From Gliomastix tumulicola (Eukaryota > Ascomycota > Sordariomycetes > Hypocreales > Bionectriaceae): 64,000 nucleotides of DNA. Below the pieces are notes generated by a model that saw nothing but the letters and a program-made list of their open reading frames with translations, was not told the DNA's origin and made no database searches. Positions within the stretch are counted from its first letter, which is position 1. The number at the start of each line of letters is the position of its first letter. A program made the translations under genes and the position numbers. The stretch is from assembly GCA_001599755.1 (NCBI GenBank), contig BCHX01000007.1, positions 1,922,001 to 1,986,000 of the forward strand, written 5' to 3'. This document shows, in pieces, positions 56,694 through 64,000 of the stretch.

Positions 56694-57058
56694 CTAGTCC
56701 TTCTTGCTGCTGGCAGCACCCTCCTTCTGCATGCCCTCGCATCCGGTGGCCTTTCCTGCCATCTCCTCCCACTTGCCGTAGCCCTGGTTGGGGTCCCGTG
56801 CCTCGCCTGCCTTCTGCATGGTGGACAGACCCGCCGCCTTGTCCTGCTCGCCGGACGACTTCCATGCGTGGGAGCCCATGACATTGCCGATGGTGGCCTT
56901 GATTGGTGGCAGTCAGCAAGCGCTCGTGCCCAGGAAGGGAAAGTCCATGTCTACGACAACCACCCTGGAGCTTCACTTACCTCAGTCAGGCCCTTGGCGT
57001 ACTGGGCATGTCCGCCGACGAGGCTGGGCTGCTGCTGCTGGTTGTTGTTCTCAGACAT
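56694..57058 (-). CDS. CsbD-like / Hmp1-type small protein
   Basis: Exons 57058-56981 and 56897-56694 give 93 aa. The sequence reads SLVGGHAQYAKGLTEATIGN, then VMGSHAWKSSGEQDKAAG, then EARDPNQGYGKWEEMAGKATGCEGMQKEG. These are the hallmarks of fungal proteins annotated 'mismatched base pair and cruciform DNA recognition protein Hmp1', related to bacterial CsbD stress proteins. It is very hydrophilic with a poly-Gln start. The DNA-binding role comes from a fungal homologue and is not evident from the sequence; a general stress protein is equally possible. The TATA box at 57174 suggests strong inducible expression. Confidence 0.85.
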
Positions 57059-57688
57059 GATGCTTGTATTTATGTGATCACAGGACGGTTTGAGGAGCAG
57101 TATTGGGAGAAGGTTCAGAAGAGATTGAGTTGTTGTCTTGACTGAGGTTCGCTAAAGGTGGAGGACGTCGCCCAAATATATAGACCCCATTAGCAAGCAA
57201 GTCAAAGTTAATGCGTGCTGGAAAACATCGAGGTTGATCGCCCTAATGAGCGATGACATCGTTCTGGCAAGGTGATGCAATGAAATCGCTGCTCAGTGTC
57301 ATGACATCACCAACGATGTGCTCCTGGAAACTCGACTGACGGCTTCAGCCACCTGATAGCTTATCGGCTTCCCCACGTTCTGGATGGTGGGGCAGGCCCC
57401 TGGTGGCAGACGACCCACTCTAGGGTAAGCAATATGGCCCGTGCTTCTTGTCGCGATGTGTTCAATTCGAGCTTCCAGAGCTTCGTCGGGGAGGACACGA
57501 CCACCTCATCGCAACAAACACCACGGCCGACAGTCCTCGCGCAAATCCCGCAGCCACCGGTCGCCCATTGAGTGCTCCAGCAGCCTCGTCGTTCGCTTTC
57601 TCCGCCACCCTCAACAGCGCTCCGGAATCCCACCTCTCTCTTGCCCTCACACGCCGAACCGAACTCGTCCCTCGACCGCAAGCCCACG
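57059..57688. other. Divergent promoter region of the CsbD-like gene and SEC11
   Basis: 630 bases separate the two start codons. The CsbD side carries the TATA box at 57174; the SEC11 side has a C-rich leader. No other gene is supported. Confidence 0.45.
57174..57184 (-). promoter_or_regulatory. TATA box of the CsbD-like gene
   Basis: TCTATATATTT on the minus strand lies about 115 bases upstream of the ATG at 57058. Confidence 0.6.
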
Positions 57689-58376
57689 ATGCTGTCGGCA
57701 CTCCAGAACCCGAGGCAAGCTGCCGCGCAGGCCCTGAACTTCGCCCTTGTTCTGTCTACGGCGTTTATGGTATGCTGAGACCGCCGTCGCTATCTATATT
57801 GAACCATTGGCGCCTAACAGTCGTTGCAGATGTGGAAGGGCCTCTCCGTCTTTACTGACTCGCCGTCTCCGATCGTCGTCGTCCTCTCAGGGTCCATGGA
57901 GCCGGCCTTCCAGCGCGGAGATCTACTATTCCTCTGGAACCGAAATCTGCTCCAGGATACGAATGTCGGGGAGGTGGTTGTTTACAACGTCAGGGGCAAG
58001 GACATTCCCATCGTCCACAGGGTGGTTCGGAAGTTTGGAACAGGGTACGTGCTTCACGCAGGGCGTTACCTCAAGAAGGACGTGACTGACTGGTACACAG
58101 GGACGAGGCCAAGCTATTGACCAAGGGCGACAACAACAATGCAGATGATACGGAGCTGGTAAGCAACTTTGAGGCTCGCATGTGGCATGCCGTTTTACTA
58201 ACTGGATACAGTACGCCCGGGGGCAGGACTACCTCGCGCGCAAGGACATCATCGGGTCGGTGGTGGGATATATTCCATTTGTCGGATACGTCACCATCTT
58301 GTTGAGCGAACACCCGTGGCTGAAGACGGTGCTGCTGGGTTTCATGGGATTTTTGGCCGTGATACAGAGGGAATAG
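57689..58376 (+). CDS. SEC11: Signal peptidase complex catalytic subunit SEC11
   Basis: Serine protease of the ER signal peptidase complex that removes signal peptides from secretory proteins. Exons 57689-57769, 57830-58044, 58101-58158 and 58212-58376 give 172 aa, the usual length. The N-terminal membrane helix spans about residues 14-34. Ser49 in SGSMEPAF is the nucleophile, His90 in IVHRVV is the ER-type general base, and Asp115 in the GDNNNADD segment completes the site. The conserved YARGQDYLARKDIIG and the C-terminal helix (PWLKTVLLGFMGFLAVI) follow. All exon phases agree. It is a type I peptidase with the Ser/His pair typical of eukaryotes rather than the bacterial Ser/Lys pair. Confidence 0.95.
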
Positions 58377-59404
58377 ACGCGGATCAATGCCATCTACCTT
58401 GCTATATCTCGATACTGCGAATATCGAACCAAATTACGATACCAATATGAAGACTGGGCGGCAACAAAGCGCACACTGCACATCATCACTGGAAACGCTT
58501 TTGGATCCTGGGCGTCTTGGTGTCGGAAATGAGTCCGAGTTGGCACGCGGCACAGCACATGCCCAGCGCCGGGTCTGGTTCTTCGTGGACGAGGCTGGTC
58601 TCTCGACGAACCGAACCTCGGACGCGATTCACGACTGACGATCGCACAATCGAGAACCAGATCGCCGACCTCTAGTCAAATAGGCAGCTCCCCCATGTGA
58701 CTCACGAAAATCTGGCCTTGCCTCTCCCCTCGGATCCCACTGCCGCAAGCCCAGCCAAAAAACCGACACCCATGCCCACTGCCCAGACTTTTCCAGAGGG
58801 CCAGAAACTGCAAGGCAGCGAGGCGCAGCGGCCGGAAATACTGAAGGAGTGGCATTGACAGGGATCACCCCGTTCTCTAGCCAATCACTAGCCTGGCTAA
58901 GGCTGCTATTCCAGGCAGAGCATGGAGCCGTCTCGTGATGGAGCCGGGGATTATTTTCTTTTTTTCAATGCGCGCGCGCTGTCACTCTGGCGCCGGTTTG
59001 GCGTCGCTTAAGGCAGTTGGTTAGTGCCGAAAGGGGGGGGAAGAGGCTCTGATGCCTGCTCTTCTTCGGCGTCGCCTGCTCTTCTAGATTTTCTCTCTTT
59101 TCTCCTCTCTCTCTCCGTGCTTTTTTAATATATTTGTGTGCTGTCCCTTTTCTGTACGTCACATTCCGTCCCTTCGGACTCGTCACTCGTTCTCACTGTC
59201 ATTCGTTATTCAGTATACTTAATTCGTTCGCTATTCTCTGCTTGCTTTCTGGCTACTAATTCATTCATCTCGTCTTCTCGGATCTGCACCCCCCGCAAGC
59301 AGCTCAGTTCACGAAAGAGGAAAGGATCTCCTGGCGCCCGACCGACGATATCAGTTCAACTCGAAGAAAAGATATAAAGACAGACACCGGACCATATCGC
59401 TGTC
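58377..59404. other. 1 kb region with long pyrimidine-rich leader
   Basis: SEC11 3' flank, then from about 59060 a strongly C/T-rich leader of the MARVEL-like gene, with AATATATTT near 59127. No gene is supported between them. Confidence 0.4.
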
Positions 59405-60524
59405 ATGGCCACCGAGGCTCCAGCCGTAGCAACGGGGGCTCCTCCTGCTCCCGCTCCTGCAGCAGCAGCAGCTCCTCCCGCCGACGCTCCTGGTCCCCAG
59501 CTCCCTCCCCGATCCTCGCAGTTCGTCCAGTATCCCGCCTCGTACGGCCAGCAGTTCCAGCCCTACCAGCAGTACCCGCGATGGTCGACGCTGCAGCAGC
59601 AGATCCCGCACGGCGCGCAGATCATCGAGCCTCCGGCCGTCATCGAGACGAAGCCCTGGGTCATGTCGAAGCTGGCTCTACACTCTGTCGGCTTCATCTT
59701 CGCGCTTGTGGTCCTGGCCCTGGGCATTACGTTTGTCAACGACTGGAGCTTCAGCGCTATCATGCTCATCATGAACACCACCCTCGTATGTCTCCCCCCC
59801 TGCCGCCTCTATACCGGCCACACTCCCATACTAACACCACCCGCAGTCTGCCATCTGCCTCCTTTGGAGCGGCGCCGAGCTCATCACCCGCGCCATCCAC
59901 ACCTTCAAGAAGGGCATCCACCCGGGTGCCCACGTCGGCCTCACCCTCATCATCTGGCTCGCGGCCGCCGTCGTCGGCGGCTTCTCCACGGCCATCGCCG
60001 TCTCGGCCAACGTCTACGACGGCTACTGGGGCAGCTATGACTGCGACTGGCACTACAACAGCCAGGGCTACCGCGAGTACGACGACTGCAGCGAGCCCAC
60101 CGGCCGCAACGCCATCCTCATCGCCAGCGCCGCCTTCACCTGGCTCCTCTGGATCGACTACTTCGTCCTCTTCGTCCTCGCCTGCATCGACACGTCGCGC
60201 CTCAACGCCGCCAAGGGACGGCCCATCATGGTCGTCCAGCAGCAGCCCGGTGCCCCCTGGCCGGCTGGACCCGAGATGGCCGGCGTCCCCCACCCGCAGA
60301 GCGCGTACTACCCTCCTGGGGCCATTCCCGCCGGCGTTCCCAGGCAGAGCATGCCTCCTCAGCAGCAGCAGCAGCAGTACTACACTCCTCCTCCTCCTCC
60401 TCACCCGACCTCGGACGCCATTCCTCCGCCCATCCAGACCACAGGGGACAGGGCCGCCAAGGGCGAGGGCTCCAGCAGCCAGGGTGGCATCCAGGAGTAC
60501 TACACCCCCGGCCCCGCAAACTAG
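59405..60524 (+). CDS. MARVEL-like four-helix membrane protein with disordered ends
   Basis: Exons 59405-59785 and 59847-60524 give 352 aa. The first 75 residues are Ala/Pro-rich and then Gln/Tyr-rich (QQFQPYQQYPRW). Four membrane segments follow: LALHSVGFIFALVVLALGITFV, FSAIMLIMNTTLSAICLLWSG, VGLTLIIWLAAAVVGGFSTAIAV and AILIASAAFTWLLWIDYFVLFVLACID. The loop between helices 3 and 4 carries Cys residues (YDCDW, YDDCSEP) and aromatic residues. The C-terminal 110 residues are Pro/Gln-rich with poly-Gln and PPPPP and end EYYTPGPAN. This is the usual layout of fungal MARVEL-domain proteins of the plasma membrane. Function is not readable. It is not obviously related to the four-helix array at 45-48 kb. 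Confidence 0.85.
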
Positions 60525-61123
60525 GAGAGACCATCACGTCTGAGGCGGGCCTTGTCGAGGGTCAATAAGTAGAAATGGGCGCGCATCCCAAGTGTCGTTC
60601 TGTTCATGGTGTGTGGGAGAGAATCATTATCGTCCTTACGTACATAATAATGATACCATAGCGAGCATGTCTTTACACTCTTAATGATAATCCCTCTGAT
60701 CAATATTTCGGATCGTTCAGGTGTCATGATGAAGTCACAGATACCAGGACGGCAAGTTGCAAGCAAGATCGGCATTAAACAGAATCATCACCAAGTTTCC
60801 CACCCAAGAATAGCAACCAAGATGCCCAGAACAGAAGAGAACATACAAAAGCAATCCTCACGCTAAAGGGGTATCTCCTTCTCTCAACTCAGCAAAACCA
60901 TAAGTCTCGCTCACTCGCTCGCCAAGCAAACAGGCCTTCAACAGCTTCTCAACAGAAATGCAATCAAAATGCCACCTCTATGTCTAACCAGAACAGAACA
61001 GTATGCTTTCCCAGAATCATGAACCCAGAGGCAACATAAGGATATTCAGAATCAAGCTTCAGCTCTTGACCAAGCCTTCACAGAGACGATAGTCACAGCT
61101 TAGGGAGAGTGCACTTAGGACGA
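60525..61123. other. Convergent 3' region
   Basis: The MARVEL-like gene and the kinesin gene face each other. AATAATGATACC and similar A/T stretches near 60645 may be polyadenylation signals. No gene is supported. Confidence 0.4.
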
Positions 61124-63985
61124 CTAATCCAAGTCCTCGTCCTCCCAGCGCTTGTTCCCAAGCCGTCTCACTTTCTTGGGACTGCCGTTCGCCGCAGCCG
61201 TGGTCGTAGTCGACTTTCTCGTGGCACTAGCACTTCTCGTCTTCGCACTGGCCCGGGTGTTTCCGCTGTTGCTGCTGCCACTAACACGCAGCTTCTCCAA
61301 CTTCTTCCCGATGTTGCCAACAGGGTCCTTGGTAGGGGAAGTGCCCAGCTGGTTGACAGTGGAGGATGGCGATCCGGCGTAGGAGTATTCTTCGCGCTCT
61401 TCGAGAGGTCGGCGCTTGCTAGGTGACCGGTTCGTGAGCTCGCGCTTCAGAATCGCGTTGTCTCGTCGCAGGCGCTCGACCTCCTCTTCGAGGTTCTCGA
61501 TCAGGACGTTCTCCTTGTCCTCGGCGCCGGGGGTATCCTCAGAACCGCCAAAACCTCGCTCCATAACGTCCACCTTCCTGTCCCAGTGCTCTTCGTTGCG
61601 CTCCTGCTCCATGGCGAGGGAGGCTTTGAAGCGAGCAAGTTCGAGAGCTAGGCGCTGCTCAAACTCTGCTGCGCACTCCTCGCGAATAGCAGCCTCAACG
61701 TCAAGTAGACGATCCTCCATAGAGAGCAGATGGGCTTCAGCAGTGTGGCGGGCTTCGGTCTGGTAGTCGAGCTCGGTGCGAAGTTGATCAACGTCATCGC
61801 TAAGACGTGCAATCTCCAAAGCGGCAAGCTCCATCGTGGCGCGTTCATCCGACGAGAAGGTGCGGTAAGACCCGCTCGAGCCGCTGCCAGGCGGCATGAA
61901 AGGCCTGGGATGCGGCTGATGAGTAGGGCTTGGGGCCCTCATGTTCATCGGCGGCGGGTTGGCGAGGATGGTTGCGGTGATCGATGGGATACGAGGAACG
62001 GTGACCTCTCGAGCGAGAGCACTGTACCTCAGAATCTGAGAGGTGGCGTTGAAGTCGCCCAGAGGATCAGCAGTGACAATCATGACACCACGCTGGGGGT
62101 TGCGACGAGGCGTCGAGTTGTTATTCGAAGAGGATGTAGAGTTGGAAGGGAAGGAGTTGGAAAAGAGCAGCTCAGTAAGCTTGCACTGTCTGTAGGGAAC
62201 AATCTGTTTCGTTCAAGGATGTCAGTGACCAGTCAAGAAACGGAAGGGGGAAGACCAAGGTCCTTTCACCCACCTTGGAGTTACCAGCGTCACTCTGCGT
62301 CTGAAGGCACTGGCCGAGATACATCAGACTCTCATTGATCTTGCCAGCCTCCACAAGCGTTGCGCCCGCTGTCTTTGCATCCCTGGCACGCTCGCTGCCC
62401 GCCAAGTCAACAATGGTCAGCTTGCTTCCACCCCACGAGCCTCCCCTTCGACTCCTCGACTTCTTCTTGACCTCGAAACAGAAGAAGCCGTGGCTGCGGC
62501 TGGACGTGCTGTTGCTTCCCGTGCCGGCCACCCTGCGCTCCTGAAGACCAGCCTCGAGAACCATGATGGCGTCCTTGAAGGAAGTACAGACGACCTTTCG
62601 TAGCCCAGCAACGACCTTGCGGTCGGGAGAGAGCTCGGTTGACTTGAAGAGGAGTGGGCGACGTCGAGCCTCCTTCGATGCGTTGGGTCGTCCGTGCGCA
62701 GAGAGGAGATCATAGATTCGGTCGTTGTGAACCTCGTACATCGACACCACAACGGCGTACTCGGCAGACGGGTCGCACGAGACGTTGATACCGCTGACAT
62801 CGGGAACAACAGGCAGCGCAGAAGGACGATGAAGGTTTCGGCGCTGAGGCGGACCGGGAGACATGATACCGTGCGATTCGTAGCCGCCCTTTAAGTGAGA
62901 CTTTGTTTTAGCAACATTCTTGACGCGGCTGGCGTTGGTCAGTGACATGAAGGAAGGCCCAGCCGTCCGCTTGGACGTCGAGCCGGCAGTCCTATTCCAG
63001 CGAGGTGTCACCTTGGACAGACGAGGAGACAGACCGCTGACGAGTCCGTAGAGATCCTATCTCTCCTTGAGCCGCAGCGTCTCCTGTTTCTCGCTCACGA
63101 GCCTCACGCTCTGAGGACTGGACACTCTGGGTGGAGGAGTTTCCGACTCCGGAAACGTGCCAGGCAGCGCAGGCAGCTGCTTCTGCTTATTCTTGCCGCC
63201 AGCATACACAGGAGAGGGAGGCAGATGCGACTCTCGCTGTGTGGCCGGCGCGGGTTTCAAAGGAGAGTTCTTGAGCTTGGGGGGACTCTGTCGTACAATC
63301 ATGGGTGTTGCTGCTCGCGATCTTGTACCGTGTTGCGGCTCGAAGACGGCGTCGAGGAAGCTCGAGGCTGAGACGAGGCTGGCCTCGGACGCGTCGCAGG
63401 CTTGGAGGGAATCGGTGATCGTGAGGAGGTCGTGGGACTCGACCATGTTGGTCTCGAGGGAGCTGAAGAGGACATCGAGGGCCAGTTGGGTGAGGCCGCG
63501 CTGGCTCTTGGATCCGAGGATAGTGTGTGTCTGAGGCAGTGTTAGCATCACGTCTCCCCCGTCGGGTTGTTCCACAGCTTCTTTACCTTTCCTGAGCCAG
63601 TGACACCAAGCGTAGCGACCATAGCATCTGTTCCCTCGCCTCCATTGGGCGCAAGAACATCCTCCACCATGGGCACGATATCCGTGCAGTGGAACACGTC
63701 CAGCTGCGAAGCGTCCTCCTCAAAAACACGCGTGAAGGCGAACTTCTCGATGGCTCGTCGTCGATCGGTCGGGGGATTCAGAGTAATATGCGAGGCAACG
63801 CGGCGCGCGCCAGCAGAAGAATCATCGTCGCCGTCCACGTCCATACCGTCTCCGTGCTGGTGGTGATCTTCCAGGGTTCGCGACTCGACGTTGAGGATGC
63901 GATCGGTGGCAGCGCCGCCGGCCGGTGGTGGGCGCAGGCGCAGGTAGACCTCGAAGAGGTTATGGGATGATCTCTGAGACTCCAT
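61124..63985 (-). CDS. Kinesin motor protein, kinesin-6-like
   Basis: ATP-driven microtubule motor, likely acting in the spindle midzone or cytokinesis if the kinesin-6 call holds. Exons are 63985-63587, 63530-63108, 63056-62274 and 62203-61124, giving 894 aa if the 51 bases 63107-63057 are an intron. It starts FEVYLRLRPP; the P-loop is GVTGSGKTHTI across intron 1. A large insert of about 200 residues precedes VVVSMYEVHNDRIYDLL. Switch I is NSTSSRSHGFF, switch II is VDLAGSERA, and INESLMYLGQCL and VPYRQCKLTELL follow. The long insert in the motor resembles kinesin-6 (MKLP/Klp9). A coiled coil runs about 650-790, then a basic Ser/Thr tail. A TAG at 63059-63057 is in frame with both sides; GTGAGG...GATAG gives a plausible short intron, otherwise it is a stop. 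The start codon lies 15 bases from the window edge. Confidence 0.85.
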
Positions 63986-64000
63986 CTCGTCCTTCTTTTG

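Overview
This window is nuclear DNA of a filamentous ascomycete, most likely a Sordariomycete. The evidence is many short introns (about 46-90 nt, GT(A/G)NGT donors, CAG/TAG acceptors), GC-rich coding exons, CT-rich leaders, and typical fungal families: CSC1/DUF221 channel, DUF7580 kinase-like protein, AcuF-type zinc finger, fungal GT1 glycosyltransferase, GH47 mannosidase, CsbD/Hmp1-like protein. No bacterial features, CRISPR arrays, rRNA, convincing tRNA or intact transposons were seen. Three ambiguous bases (5401, 9607, 9638) mean single-base oddities need care. Exon boundaries were placed by hand from splice signals and checked for reading phase.

Layout. 0-26 kb: a secreted lipase-like gene cut by the left edge; a secreted M28 aminopeptidase; a divergent pair of a DUF7580 protein and a C2H2 plus Zn2Cys6 protein; a small basic disordered protein; a CSC1-type channel; an unidentified large protein with an internal CxxC pair and a propeller-like C-terminus; a 3.2 kb gene-free gap; an amino-acid permease with micro-exons; and a second secreted lipase-like gene related to the one at the left edge. 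27-32 kb is housekeeping: RRP3 and SSF1 share one short divergent promoter and both act in ribosome biogenesis, followed by a PP2C phosphatase and a GNAT acetyltransferase. 33-42 kb: a GT1 glycosyltransferase, the TFIIIB subunit BRF1 and a GH47 mannosidase.

42-50 kb is the most unusual part. A dynamin-like GTPase has an in-frame TAG in its conserved stalk. Beside it are three tandem, same-strand, small four-helix membrane-protein genes that are diverged paralogues; they share a core motif and carry duplicated flanking elements. A 2-oxoglutarate/Fe(II) oxygenase follows on the same strand. I do not recognise the four-helix family; it is the best candidate here for something undescribed.

50-64 kb: a BTB protein with His/Asn tracts, a six-exon multi-pass membrane protein, a CsbD/Hmp1-like protein, signal peptidase SEC11, a MARVEL-like membrane protein, and a kinesin-6-like motor containing an in-frame TAG best explained as the end of a 51-nt intron. 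Apart from RRP3/SSF1, the DUF7580/zinc-finger pair and the four-helix array, neighbours show no clear functional link.
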